Below are positions 23,737 through 32,646 of a stretch of DNA of 64,000 bases, in pieces. The notes under the pieces are model-generated. The model worked only from the letters and a program-made list of their open reading frames with translations, searched no databases and was not told the origin of the DNA. The stretch comes from Oceanospirillaceae bacterium (lineage in GTDB: Bacteria > Pseudomonadota > Gammaproteobacteria > Pseudomonadales > Oceanobacteraceae): assembly GCA_024234265.1 (NCBI GenBank), contig JACKOM010000005.1:1-64000 (forward strand). Reading direction: 5' to 3'. Position numbers and translations under genes: made by a program. The stretch's first letter is position 1. Each line of letters opens with the position of its first letter.

Positions 23737-24834
23737 ATGTCCGGAAATTCATTTGGTAAGTTGTTTTCTATCACCACCTTTGGTGAAAGCCATGGCATTG
23801 CGTTGGGTTGTATCGTTGATGGTTGCCCACCGGGTTTACCCCTGAGCGAGGCCGATCTGCAGGTCGAGCTGGATCGCCGCAAGCCGGGCACATCACGCTT
23901 CACTACCCAGCGCCGTGAAGACGATATCGTGAAGATTCTTTCCGGTGTATTTGAAGGCAAAACCACGGGCACGCCGATCGGCTTGCTGATTGAAAACACC
24001 GATCAGCGCTCTAAAGATTACTCTGAAATTGCGCGCACTTTCCGTCCGGCCCATGCCGATTATGGTTACACCCAGAAATATGGTTTCCGTGATTACCGTG
24101 GCGGCGGCCGCTCTTCTGCCCGTGAAACCGCTATGCGTGTTGCCGCCGGTGCCATTGCTAAGGTTTTCCTGCGCAGTAAAGGCATTGAGGTTAAGGGTTA
24201 TCTTTCCCAGCTCGGGCCTATCAAAGCTGAGAAGTTTGATTGGGCGGAGGTAGGTAACAACCCGTTTTTCTGCCCGGATGCCGACAAAGTGCCGGAAATG
24301 GAAGCTTTTATGAATACCCTGCGTAAAGACGGTGATTCCATTGGTGCCCGTATCAGCGTGGTGGCAACGGGCCTCAAACCAGGTTTGGGTGAGCCTATTT
24401 TTGATCGTCTGGATGCGGATCTGGCCCATGCATTAATGAGTATCAATGCTGTGAAAGGTGTTGAGATCGGTGCGGGTTTTGATTGTATCGAGCAACGTGG
24501 CAGTGAGCACCGTGATGAGATCACACCGGAAGGTTTCCTGAGTAACAATGCGGGTGGCATTCTGGGGGGCATTTCTACGGGTCAGGATATTATTGCCCAT
24601 ATTGCCCTTAAACCAACTTCCAGCATCATGGTGCCGGGCCGCAGTATTGATGTGGACGGTAATCAGGTTGAGCTGGTGACTAAAGGGCGCCATGACCCTT
24701 GTGTGGGTATCCGTGCTACTCCCATTGCAGAGGCAATGATGGCTATCGTGCTGATGGATCATTATCTGCGTCACCGTGGTCAGAATGCGGATGTGCAATG
24801 CTCCACACCGGTAGTACCGGGAAGTATCATCTGA
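23737..24834 (+). CDS. aroC: Chorismate synthase
   Basis: 365 aa FMN-dependent enzyme converting EPSP to chorismate, the last step of the shikimate pathway. Signatures are complete: TFGESHGIALGCIVDGCPPG, RRKPGTSRFTTQRREDD, RGGGRSSARETAMRVAAGA and the C-terminal RHDPCVGIRATPIAEAM. It follows prmB by 31 bases and its stop is four bases before the MFS gene, suggesting one message. Confidence 0.97.
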   Translation: MSGNSFGKLFSITTFGESHGIALGCIVDGCPPGLPLSEADLQVELDRRKPGTSRFTTQRREDDIVKILSGVFEGKTTGTPIGLLIENTDQRSKDYSEIARTFRPAHADYGYTQKYGFRDYRGGGRSSARETAMRVAAGAIAKVFLRSKGIEVKGYLSQLGPIKAEKFDWAEVGNNPFFCPDADKVPEMEAFMNTLRKDGDSIGARISVVATGLKPGLGEPIFDRLDADLAHALMSINAVKGVEIGAGFDCIEQRGSEHRDEITPEGFLSNNAGGILGGISTGQDIIAHIALKPTSSIMVPGRSIDVDGNQVELVTKGRHDPCVGIRATPIAEAMMAIVLMDHYLRHRGQNADVQCSTPVVPGSII

Positions 24835-24838
24835 CGCC

Positions 24839-25972
24839 ATGCAAAACCTGCCGTATTGGCGTCTTTCTTCGTTCTATTTTTTCTATTTCGGGCTCCTGGG
24901 GTGTATTACACCCTATTGGGGCCTTTTTCTTGCCGATAAGGGTTTTACTGCGCTTGAGATAGGCCAACTGATGGCTTTATTTGGTGTGGTGCGCATGGTG
25001 GCCCCTAACCTTTGGGGTTATCTGGGTGATAAAAGCGGCCGCAGGCTTTCCTTGTTGCGACTCGGCGCCTGTCTTTGCCCGTTAATCTTTTTACCCGTAT
25101 TTCTCGTCGATCATTTTTATCCCCTGGCCATGGTGATGATAGGTTATGGCTTTTTCTGGGCAGCGATTTTGCCGCAGTTTGAGGTTATTACACTTAATTA
25201 TGTGATGGGGCGTACCGAGATTTATGCCCGCATCCGTGTGTGGGGCTCATTGGGATTTATTTTACTGGTATACGGCCTGGGTTTTTGGTTTGACCATTTC
25301 TCCGTATCAACCCTGCCTGTTTTTATGCTGCTGATGCTGGCATTTATTGCTGTCAGTTGTTTTCGCGTACAGGCTCCTGTGCTGGTAAACGCCAGGGAGC
25401 ATTCCGGTGGCTTTTTTTTACTGCTAAAACAAAAAGCCGTGTGGGTGTTTTTTATGGTCGCCTGTTTGATGCAAATCAGCCATGGTCCCTATTACACATT
25501 CTTTTCGTTATTCCTTGAGCAACATCAATACAGTAAGCAGCTGATAGGTTTTTTATGGGCCCTCGGTGTTGTTGCTGAAGTTGTTATTTTCTGGTGCATG
25601 AGCAGGCTTTCTGCCCGATTTGGGAGCAGGCAACTTTTATTAATTGCCTTGGTCATAACGGGCGTGCGCTGGTTATTGATAGGTTTAGGTGTTGATAGTC
25701 TGACTATTTTATTGCTGGCCCAGCTTATGCACGCAGCAAGCTTTGGAATCATGCATGCGGTGTCTATGTATTACATACATGCATTTTTCTATGGCGAGCA
25801 TCAGGGGCAGGGGCAAGCGCTGTTCAGCAGTCTTGCGTATGGTGCCTCGTCTGCTTTAGGTGCTGTCATAGCGGGCTGGATTTGGACACACATAGGTTCA
25901 GGTCATACGTTTGTCATCATGGCATGTTGTCCTTTTGTGGCTGCTTGGCTCGCTTGGCGCTACATGAAATAA
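24839..25972 (+). CDS. MFS transporter of the HcaT / phenylpropionate-permease type
   Basis: 377 aa with 12 predicted transmembrane helices. The N-terminus YWRLSSFYFFYFGLLGCITPYWGLFLADKGFTALEIGQ is typical of the HcaT/MFS_1-like group, and GYLGDKSGRRLSL is the loop 2-3 motif. E. coli HcaT is a putative 3-phenylpropionate importer; the true substrate here is unknown, and neighbours (aroC, PHA genes) give no clear hint. Four bases separate it from aroC. Confidence 0.85.
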   Translation: MQNLPYWRLSSFYFFYFGLLGCITPYWGLFLADKGFTALEIGQLMALFGVVRMVAPNLWGYLGDKSGRRLSLLRLGACLCPLIFLPVFLVDHFYPLAMVMIGYGFFWAAILPQFEVITLNYVMGRTEIYARIRVWGSLGFILLVYGLGFWFDHFSVSTLPVFMLLMLAFIAVSCFRVQAPVLVNAREHSGGFFLLLKQKAVWVFFMVACLMQISHGPYYTFFSLFLEQHQYSKQLIGFLWALGVVAEVVIFWCMSRLSARFGSRQLLLIALVITGVRWLLIGLGVDSLTILLLAQLMHAASFGIMHAVSMYYIHAFFYGEHQGQGQALFSSLAYGASSALGAVIAGWIWTHIGSGHTFVIMACCPFVAAWLAWRYMK

Positions 25973-26009
25973 CCGGTAGGCTAGTTCCACGCGATTAAGT
26001 GGAGCTGAT

Positions 26010-26258
26010 ATGAAAATTCGTTTTGAAATTGATATGACACCTGAGGAATTTCGCCGTGCATTTGGTTTGCCGGAAATTACGCCTTTTTATGATGAAGTGG
26101 TGTCAGAAGTAATACAGAAAATGCAAAGTGGTGAAGAGGGATATGATCCTTTCACCTTATTGCAACCCATGATGAAAACCGGTTTTTCAAATTTCGAAAA
26201 AGCGCAGCAGGTTATGATGGCCATGATGGCCGGTTACAATCCTGCGGATAAGAAGTAA
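26010..26258 (+). CDS. DUF6489-like small protein
   Basis: 82 aa acidic cytoplasmic protein. The start MKIRFEIDMTPEEFRRAFGLPE and the tail NFEKAQQVMMAMMAGYNPADKK fit a small proteobacterial family (DUF6489) often seen close to PHA genes. GGAG stands seven bases before the ATG. No enzymatic motif. Proximity to phasin and phaC suggests, but does not prove, a link to PHA granules. Confidence 0.7.
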   Translation: MKIRFEIDMTPEEFRRAFGLPEITPFYDEVVSEVIQKMQSGEEGYDPFTLLQPMMKTGFSNFEKAQQVMMAMMAGYNPADKK

Positions 26259-26335
26259 CAGAGTTTTTGCTCTAATGGTGTGTAGAGTGGAAACTCTATT
26301 TAAAAGGACTTAACTGGAAGTGTTACGAATTGAAA

Positions 26336-26359
26336 TTAAGTCTAATGCCCTCGACTTAA
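26336..26359. promoter_or_regulatory. Inverted repeat in the phasin upstream region
   Basis: TTAAGTC (26336-26342) and GACTTAA (26353-26359) form a perfect 7-bp inverted repeat with a 10-base spacer. Near-copies of TGTNACGAATNG flank it at 26321 and 26373. A candidate operator for a PhaR-like repressor; untested. Confidence 0.4.
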
Positions 26360-26465
26360 ATTAAAGAAAAAATGTAACGAATGGTGGCAGTGGTCATCTG
26401 GATGTAAGAAATTACTGTCTACCATATCCAAGTGAATAACTCACAAAACCCGAAAGGAGCTCACC

Positions 26466-26858
26466 ATGCAAGACAACATTTTTAACGCCTTCAACGAACA
26501 AGCTAAAGGTATGTATGCACCTGTAAGCAAGTTCAACGGTCTGATGGTTGACAGTCTGGAGAAAATGACTGAATTCCAACTGAACGCTGTTAAAGCCTAC
26601 GCAGAAATTTTCCTGGGTCAGATGAAAAAAGCTGCCGATGTGAAAGATGTTGATTCACTGCGTTCTTTATCTTCTTCTCAGGCTGAAACTGCCGCTACCA
26701 TCAACAAAAAAGTAATCGAAGATGCGAAAGCTCTGTCTGAAATGGCAGTAGAATTCAAATCTCAGGTTGAAGCTATTCTGGAAGAAAGCCGTGCTGCAGC
26801 TACCTCTGCCGCTGCGCCTAAAAGTGCTCCAAAAGCAGCAGCTAAAGCTACCGCTTAA
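26466..26858 (+). CDS. phaP: Phasin family protein
   Basis: 130 aa, almost wholly helical. FNEQAKGMYAPVSKFNGLMVDSLEKMTEFQLNAVKAYAEI is the classic phasin_2 pattern, and the tail is an Ala/Lys/Pro-rich tract (SAAAPKSAPKAAAKATA) as in many PHA granule proteins. Phasins coat polyhydroxyalkanoate granules. A strong ribosome site (AAAGGAG) precedes the ATG, and the gene has its own terminator ahead of phaC, consistent with its usual high expression. Confidence 0.92.
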   Translation: MQDNIFNAFNEQAKGMYAPVSKFNGLMVDSLEKMTEFQLNAVKAYAEIFLGQMKKAADVKDVDSLRSLSSSQAETAATINKKVIEDAKALSEMAVEFKSQVEAILEESRAAATSAAAPKSAPKAAAKATA

Positions 26859-26873
26859 TTAGCGCTTCTGGTA

Positions 26874-26900
26874 ACCGCCCCGCAACGGGGCGGTTTTTTG
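26874..26900 (+). terminator. Rho-independent terminator between phasin and phaC
   Basis: ACCGCCCCG and CGGGGCGGT pair over CAA, followed by TTTTT. It would limit read-through into phaC. Confidence 0.9.
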
Positions 26901-26920
26901 TTGCACAAATGGAGATGGCA

Positions 26921-28726
26921 ATGATTACAGGATCTCAACCAGTCGAAACCGCAGTGTCTGATTTTTTTAACGTGGCTACACAGGCTGCAGAGCAGGCATT
27001 TCAATTCTGGGATAAAGTAGCTGCCCGTGAAACATCGGAAACAGATCCTGCGGCATCTGTATTTGCAGATTTAAAAGATACGATTCAAACCTTCAGCGAA
27101 AAGCTGGCCGAACACCCCGAAGTGAGTTTAGGTAAGCAGATTCTTCTGCAGCAGAAACTCATGGCCTTATATCAGAAAACTACATTACGTTTTTTGGGGC
27201 AGCAAACAGAACCCGTTGCTCAGCCAGATGAGGCTGATCGTCGTTTCAAAGATGCCGAATGGAACGACAATATAGTTTATGACTACATCAAGCAGTTTTA
27301 TCTGATTGTTTCGCAATTTATGCTGGACCTGCCAAAAGGTATTGATGGTCTCAGCGAGCACAATATTCAGCAGCTGGATTTTTTCACCCGCCAGTTTGTT
27401 AATGCTTATTCCCCTACAAACTTCCCGATGACGAATCCGGAAGTTGTGCGTAAAACACTGGAAACAGGTGGCGCCAATCTGCTGGAAGGGATGCAGCGTT
27501 TAACCAAAGATTATGAAGGTTCCTACGGCGGCCTTAACGTATCCATGACGGATATGAGTGCATTTAAAGTGGGTACCAATGTGGCGACCACAGAAGGCAA
27601 GGTTGTTTATCAGAATGATTTGATTCAACTGATTCAATATACGCCGACCACCGAAAAAACTTTCAAAACGCCTTTGTTAGTTATTCCACCGTTTATTAAT
27701 AAATATTACATCCTCGATCTGCGTGAGAAGAACTCTTTCCTGAAATGGTTGGTAGATCAGGGGCATACAGTATTTTGTATTTCCTGGGTCAATCCAGGCC
27801 CATCTCTGCGCGACAAAGGTTTTGAGAATTACATGCACGAAGGCCCGTTGGCCGCTATTGATGTCATTGAAAAAATAACCGGTGAAAAACAAGTTAATGC
27901 CATCGGTTATTGTCTGGGTGGCACACTGCTGGCAACAACCCTGGGTTATCTCAAAGCAAAAAATGATACCCGGATTAAATCAGCAACCTGCATGGCGACT
28001 CTGATTGATTTCCGTGATCCGGGTGAGATTGGCGTATTTATTAATGAGACAGCAATAAAGGCGCTGGAACGTCAAATGAATACCCTGGGGTATTATGACG
28101 GCCGTATGATGGCATTCAGCTTTAATATGCTGCGTGAAAATGACTTGTTCTGGTCATTCTTTATCAATAATTACCTGAAAGGTGAGCGTCCTCAGGCATT
28201 TGATTTGCTGTTCTGGAACTCAGACGGCACTAACTTGCCTGCCCGTATGCACAGCTTCTACCTGCGTAATATGTATTTGTACAATAAATTGCGCGAGCCG
28301 GATGGCATTAGCCTGGATGGTGTGGGGATTAACCTGAGTAAAGTGGATACACCTATGTATTTTGTTTCCACTGCACAGGATCACATTGCTAAGTGGAAAA
28401 CCACCTACGATGGCGCGCGACTGTTTAAAGGTGATGTACGCTTTGTGCTGGGTGGCAGTGGCCATATTGCCGGTATTGTGAACCCACCTGCGGCGAACAA
28501 GTATGGTTATTGGACCAATACCAAGCTTGTGGCCGATGCGGATGCCTGGTACCAGAACGCCGACAAGCACGAAGGCTCCTGGTGGCTCGATTGGCAGGAG
28601 TGGGTTAAACCCAAAGCCGGTGAGCAGGTTGCAGTGCGTAAGCCAGGTGATGGCCCGTTTAAACCCTTAATGGATGCGCCCGGTGACTTTGTTGGCAAGA
28701 AAATAGCCGACGTCATACACGCCTGA
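26921..28726 (+). CDS. phaC: Class I polyhydroxyalkanoate synthase
   Basis: 601 aa from ATG 26921, which has GGAG six bases upstream; in-frame ATGs at 26909 and 26915 are alternatives. The enzyme polymerises 3-hydroxyacyl-CoA at the granule surface. The lipase-like nucleophile box GYCLGG contains the catalytic Cys, TAQDHIAKW supplies the Asp and GGSGHIAGIVNPP the His. The N-terminal PhaC_N block includes the conserved NFPMTNPEVVRKTLETGG. Length is that of class I (about 590 aa), which prefers short-chain monomers. phaA and phaB are not in the window. Confidence 0.96.
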   Translation: MITGSQPVETAVSDFFNVATQAAEQAFQFWDKVAARETSETDPAASVFADLKDTIQTFSEKLAEHPEVSLGKQILLQQKLMALYQKTTLRFLGQQTEPVAQPDEADRRFKDAEWNDNIVYDYIKQFYLIVSQFMLDLPKGIDGLSEHNIQQLDFFTRQFVNAYSPTNFPMTNPEVVRKTLETGGANLLEGMQRLTKDYEGSYGGLNVSMTDMSAFKVGTNVATTEGKVVYQNDLIQLIQYTPTTEKTFKTPLLVIPPFINKYYILDLREKNSFLKWLVDQGHTVFCISWVNPGPSLRDKGFENYMHEGPLAAIDVIEKITGEKQVNAIGYCLGGTLLATTLGYLKAKNDTRIKSATCMATLIDFRDPGEIGVFINETAIKALERQMNTLGYYDGRMMAFSFNMLRENDLFWSFFINNYLKGERPQAFDLLFWNSDGTNLPARMHSFYLRNMYLYNKLREPDGISLDGVGINLSKVDTPMYFVSTAQDHIAKWKTTYDGARLFKGDVRFVLGGSGHIAGIVNPPAANKYGYWTNTKLVADADAWYQNADKHEGSWWLDWQEWVKPKAGEQVAVRKPGDGPFKPLMDAPGDFVGKKIADVIHA

Positions 28727-28734
28727 TGTTCGTA

Positions 28735-28759
28735 AAAAACCCGCTGCGGCGGGTTTTTT
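28735..28759 (+). terminator. Rho-independent terminator after phaC
   Basis: AAAAAACCCGC and GCGGGTTTTTT pair over a short TGC loop. Confidence 0.92.
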
Positions 28760-28830
28760 ATTCGCCATATTTTGTTAATCAAAATGCCATTCTGAATTGT
28801 TATATAGGTGTTTTTCCGTGGAGAAACACA

Positions 28831-29703
28831 GTGCTGGCATATCTATGGGTGATCAAGCATTTCTGGTCAACCCGCGAACGTAATACCCATAAGTTCAAGG
28901 CACTCTTCTGGGCGTTATATTACCGTCAGTGGATATCCGCCCTGCGCCAGCAATTCCGAAAACATAACCTTGTTTATGTATTTTCATTACATCCCTATCT
29001 GCTGTTTATGTGCCGGTTAAAGGCCTATGTTCTTAAGCAGGTTTCATCTGAGTTTATAGGTGAGCGCCTTATTGGGCATTACTGGCTTCTGGACTGGTTT
29101 TTTGGGCGTAAGGGGGTTGAGGCAATACATGCAGATGGGTTATTGCTCGGGCAGTCATATATTGCAGGGAAGGAGGTAGAGGTCTGGTTGCAATATATCC
29201 ATCTGATGCGTTACGAAGGGCAGTTATCCGTCAAGCTTGTTTTTGACGGGGAAATTTTGTATCTGGCCCATGTACACTTTTGTGATGGTGCTATGTGGAT
29301 TGGTGGTTTACAGGGCCGTCCGGCACAGCTTGATGCGAGCAAAGATTTCACAAAGCAGTCCAATGGTTTACGCCCGCATAACTTTATGTATTTTATCCTG
29401 ACTTTGCTGGCCGAGAGGCTGCAGGTGAATGCGATATATGCAGTTGCCTCTGAGCATCATTATTATCAAAAAGAGGAAAAAACCCGCAAGAAAATTCGTT
29501 TCAACTATAACGAGTTCTGGGCTGAATTGGGTGGTGAGCCTTCTGCGATTGAGGGATGGTTCAAAATGCCGGTTTTTTATCCGCGAAAAACACTGAGTGA
29601 AATTCCTGCCAAAAAACGCTCCCAATATACACAGCGTTATCAGTTGATGGATCAGATTAAGCAGGATGTGCTGGGGGTTGGTTTGTCGGTAAAAGCTGCC
29701 TGA
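28831..29703 (+). CDS. VirK/YbjX (DUF535) family protein
   Basis: 290 aa from GTG 28831, which follows GGAGA by six bases; the frame is open back to 28726 but that would run through the phaC terminator. The family marks are LIGHYWLLDWFFG, LSVKLVFDGEILYLAHVHF, WIGGLQGR, and the late FNYNEFWAELGG. VirK/YbjX proteins are cytoplasmic and linked in enterobacteria to membrane integrity and virulence-factor export, with no known activity. Not obviously related to the PHA genes next to it. Confidence 0.85.
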   Translation: MLAYLWVIKHFWSTRERNTHKFKALFWALYYRQWISALRQQFRKHNLVYVFSLHPYLLFMCRLKAYVLKQVSSEFIGERLIGHYWLLDWFFGRKGVEAIHADGLLLGQSYIAGKEVEVWLQYIHLMRYEGQLSVKLVFDGEILYLAHVHFCDGAMWIGGLQGRPAQLDASKDFTKQSNGLRPHNFMYFILTLLAERLQVNAIYAVASEHHYYQKEEKTRKKIRFNYNEFWAELGGEPSAIEGWFKMPVFYPRKTLSEIPAKKRSQYTQRYQLMDQIKQDVLGVGLSVKAA

Positions 29704-29736
29704 TATGTTATGCTGCCGCCATTTTCAGGAGGGAAT

Positions 29737-30087
29737 ATGGCAATAGAACGTATTTTGCCCGGGGCGCGCTACAGTGAAGCGGTGGTGGCCGGTGGATTGG
29801 TTTTTCTGTCGGGTATGGTACCCGAAATCACTACTGCTGATATTACAGCGCAAACGGCAGATGTTTTGGCTCAGATTGATAAAACCCTGGCGTTAGCCGG
29901 GCTGGATAAAACTGCAATCGTGGATTGCACGATTTATTTGGGGAATATGGCAGATTATGCAGGAATGAATCAGGCGTGGGATGCCTGGGTGGTACCTGGC
30001 AAAGCTCCGGCACGGGCAACGGTAGAAGCGCGTCTGGCGAATCCGGATTGGCGTGTTGAAATTAAAGTGATCGCAGCCAAATCATAA
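29737..30087 (+). CDS. ridA: RidA-family reactive-imine deaminase
   Basis: 116 aa from ATG 29737 with AGGAGG seven bases before. YSEAVVAGGLVFLSGMVPE at the N-terminus and APARATVEARLANPDWRVEIKVIAA at the end contain the conserved Arg of the RidA active site. The family hydrolyses 2-aminoacrylate-type imines made by PLP enzymes; some subgroups have other roles. QTADVLAQIDKTLALAGL is the usual central helix. Confidence 0.9.
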   Translation: MAIERILPGARYSEAVVAGGLVFLSGMVPEITTADITAQTADVLAQIDKTLALAGLDKTAIVDCTIYLGNMADYAGMNQAWDAWVVPGKAPARATVEARLANPDWRVEIKVIAAKS

Positions 30088-30124
30088 AAACAAAAAAGCC
30101 GGCAATTGCCGGCTTTTTTGTTTT
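30088..30124. terminator. Bidirectional terminator between ridA and the fibro-slime gene
   Basis: AAAAAAGCCGGC and GCCGGCTTTTTT pair over AATT, with A- and T-runs on both sides of the converging genes. Confidence 0.9.
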
Positions 30125-30141
30125 GTCTCAATCAGCCGCTG

Positions 30142-30876
30142 TTACAGGCATTCAAGCTCCAGGGTTGTCTGGAACTGGAAATTAGACTCAGTGGTATGGC
30201 GTTCAGCAAAAAACAGATCAAAAGAGTAGGTGTGGTAGGGCTCTATCTCTAATACATCTGCGATATCGTCCAGGCTGATGGTTTTTTCAATGGCACTGTG
30301 AACACCGCCGATATCAACGGCGAGTTTGCCGTTAATAAACAGAAATACATCATCATCACCGCGGAACGTGAAAATTCCACCCGGGACATAATAAAACTTG
30401 AGGTGGGTTTCCAGGGTGAAATGGAAGTTGTGATTGTTACCCTGATTGCCAAAACCTTTGTTATCAATCGGGAAGAAGTTGTTGTTACGGTATTGCCAGA
30501 ATCCCGGCTCAATCTCCGTGAGTGTCAGTGACATAGGAATAGCCGTGTTGACACCTGTAACATCCCTGAACCACTGATCAAAATTGGCTTTACCTGTGGT
30601 GGTTGCACTGCCACCGGCCGCTTCATGGGCATACTGTGGGCGGCCATCATCACCAATTTGTTCTTTTACAATACCAAATTCCACGCCTTGAAATGCTTCG
30701 AAATCTGGATGGCTGCGTTTGAAATCGCGGATAACAACCGGGATAGTGCGTGTGCCATTGTAGGGGCTTTTGCATTCGCAGGCGCTGCTGTAATCGGCAG
30801 GGTGGCCTTCAGCAAAGGCTTGGCTGCTGATAATAAGGCTGAGCAGTAACGTTGAAAATGTGCTTATTCTGACCAT
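30142..30876 (-). CDS. Secreted fibro-slime / PA14-like domain protein
   Basis: 244 aa with a signal peptide (MVRISTFSTLLLSLIISSQAFA). The start at 30876 follows CGGAGC. The mature protein has TIPVVIRDFKRSHPDFEAFQG, the opening of the fibro-slime domain, and ends in the PA14-like block FTFRGDDDVFLFINGKLAVDIGGVHS and SFDLFFAERHTTESNFQFQTTLEL. The family was named from Fibrobacter and Dictyostelium proteins and is thought to bind carbohydrates at the cell surface. It is the first of three minus-strand exported proteins next to the Glt-like operon, which makes an accessory role plausible. Confidence 0.85.
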   Translation of the reverse strand: MVRISTFSTLLLSLIISSQAFAEGHPADYSSACECKSPYNGTRTIPVVIRDFKRSHPDFEAFQGVEFGIVKEQIGDDGRPQYAHEAAGGSATTTGKANFDQWFRDVTGVNTAIPMSLTLTEIEPGFWQYRNNNFFPIDNKGFGNQGNNHNFHFTLETHLKFYYVPGGIFTFRGDDDVFLFINGKLAVDIGGVHSAIEKTISLDDIADVLEIEPYHTYSFDLFFAERHTTESNFQFQTTLELECL

Positions 30877-30968
30877 GGTGTTGCTCCGGTAGAGTGGCAT
30901 GCCGATAACTGTATTCTACGTGTCTGTGTACTTTTAAAATGCGATGTAAATCCGTTACGCATAGCGGA

Positions 30969-31637
30969 TCAGAAGAAAACTGTTAACCCGCTGGCAAATT
31001 CAAGATTATGGGTTTGTTTCTTATGGCCCAGCAGTTCGGTTTCGAACATATGGTCACGGTAGTCCATATTCCAGGTCAGCCAGTCGGTGAGTACGATGCG
31101 ATAACCGCTGCCAATCACCAGTGTGAAATGATTGTCGCCGGCAAAATCTGTGTTGCCTGCGCCACCTACCAGATAAAAGGCCGAGTTAAAGGTGTGTTTA
31201 CTGGTGACAAATGTTTCGCCGGGGAAAATATTGAAACCAACCAGCAGATCGTAATAGGTATATTCACGGTCTTTATCCGCCAGAATATTAATTCCGGAGC
31301 CACTCACGGTTTCATAACTGGTTTTACCCGCTTTACTCATGCCGTAATTCATCTGCAGAAAAAAATCTTCTGTGGCATGGAAGGATGCCTTCAGGCCATA
31401 AAGAGGGTGTGAGCCAAAATCTTCAATGGAAATCAGGCCGGTGAAAAAACCGACTTCAAAAACTTCGTCGTCAATTTTGGCCTGCTCAGTTTTATGTAAT
31501 TTGAGATCAGGCTCAATAATTTTAATAGGATTGATAACAACTGTGCCGTCGTTATCTTTGCTGTCAGCAGCGAAGCAGGGCAGAGCTGCTGCACTGATAC
31601 ATAAAGTCAGAAGAAACTGCTGAAACCTAAGCGCCAT
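30969..31637 (-). CDS. Outer-membrane beta-barrel protein (Myxococcus-type OMP family)
   Basis: 222 aa. Signal peptide to about residue 23 (ending LPCFA). The mature part has alternating strand patterns and ends in an aromatic (TVFF), the usual BAM signal. The opening DLKLHKTEQAKIDDEVFEVGFFTGLISIEDFGSHPLYG is the pattern of the outer-membrane beta-barrel family first defined in myxobacteria. It overlaps the next barrel gene by 31 bases, so the two are a pair. In Myxococcus, barrels of this type (GltA/GltB) belong to the gliding complex. Confidence 0.82.
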   Translation of the reverse strand: MALRFQQFLLTLCISAAALPCFAADSKDNDGTVVINPIKIIEPDLKLHKTEQAKIDDEVFEVGFFTGLISIEDFGSHPLYGLKASFHATEDFFLQMNYGMSKAGKTSYETVSGSGINILADKDREYTYYDLLVGFNIFPGETFVTSKHTFNSAFYLVGGAGNTDFAGDNHFTLVIGSGYRIVLTDWLTWNMDYRDHMFETELLGHKKQTHNLEFASGLTVFF

Positions 31638-32377
31638 ACTGCATTACTCACTGTGTCGTTATCTTTTAAAAGTGTGACATTGCGGTATTCACCGCGCAGC
31701 ACAAAGTTAAACCCTATGTACATATTGATACCCGCGCCATAGGACTGAAAGTCATCGCTAGGGCCTTTGCCGGGTTGTGGTTTTTTTAATTCGGTATCTT
31801 GTTTGCCTATTCCTGCGGAAATAAACGGTGTGAATGACCAGCGGTCGGTGGGTTCTAAAATCAGGTTAAATGCACGCTGATAACCATCATATTTTTCCGC
31901 AAATATTTGCCCGTATTCCACTTCGGCGCCAATGCGTTTGCTGAGGCGAAAGCCTGCAATACCGGATACCAGATCAGAGTTTTCCTGTTTACCAACCGTA
32001 AAACCAAGGCGGAATTTGTGGTTGAGAAAATCTCCGTGGCGGGTTTCAGGCAGGGCCACTGGCATGTCTTGGTCAGATAAAGTACGCGCCAGGCTTTCAC
32101 GGGTTACCCAGCCGGTTTTGCCCTTGCGGTCTGAAATCAGGTACCAGGTGGTACGGCGGCGTACAACGGAAATGATTTCGTCTTTTTCGACAACATAAAT
32201 AACCGGGTAGCCCCGTCCGGGGCCGGTATGCAGGTCCAGATAGGGGTCGATAACCTTAACCATCAGGGCGTTCTTCAGCTCATCCGGGCTGGCTGTCGGG
32301 ACGCTGTTTTTATTTTCAGCAGCACATACTGTACTGGCAAACAACAGGCCGATAAGGCTGTACAGGTGTAACTTCAT
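31607..32377 (-). CDS. SH3-domain outer-membrane beta-barrel protein
   Basis: 256 aa with signal peptide (LYSLIGLLFASTVCA). Residues about 38-95 form a bacterial SH3 domain (DLHTGPGRGYPVIYVVEKDEIISVVRRRTTWYLI, then GKTGWVTRESLA), which often binds peptidoglycan or peptides. The C-terminal 150 residues are a small beta-barrel ending LGFSSFF. The combination would let the barrel touch the periplasmic side of the envelope. It is first of the minus-strand pair and divergent from the Glt-like operon across 269 bases. Confidence 0.82.
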   Translation of the reverse strand: MKLHLYSLIGLLFASTVCAAENKNSVPTASPDELKNALMVKVIDPYLDLHTGPGRGYPVIYVVEKDEIISVVRRRTTWYLISDRKGKTGWVTRESLARTLSDQDMPVALPETRHGDFLNHKFRLGFTVGKQENSDLVSGIAGFRLSKRIGAEVEYGQIFAEKYDGYQRAFNLILEPTDRWSFTPFISAGIGKQDTELKKPQPGKGPSDDFQSYGAGINMYIGFNFVLRGEYRNVTLLKDNDTVSNAVWRLGFSSFF

Positions 32378-32646
32378 GGTTCAGAACCGTAACAATAATG
32401 GCTGAAATTGTAAGTGAATGGATGGCGCTCTGCAGGGGTGTGGGTCACTCGCAGAATGTTAACAGGTTCACTTTGTGAGAGGGGTGGAAAGGGAAGTGTG
32501 ATGTAGTTCCGCAGGGGTTACAAAAAGCTACGTTTTGCATCATGAATTTTTGAACAGGCACAACTTATTACACAACCTATACAGGGATAATGCCCAGCAG
32601 AATCGCCGGTGTTATCGGTGTTTGGCGATAGGAGCTACCCCTTTTT
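32378..32646. other. Divergent intergenic region before the Glt-like operon
   Basis: 269 bases with no ORF. It should contain promoters for both the barrel genes (minus) and the Glt-like operon (plus). GGAG at 32631-32634 lies 12 bases before the plus-strand ATG, a longer spacing than usual. No clear hexamers, operator or riboswitch pattern was recognised. Confidence 0.5.

Noticed and set aside
23268..23999. A 243-codon open frame on the minus strand
   Set aside because: It crosses the end of prmB and the start of aroC in antisense and matches no family.
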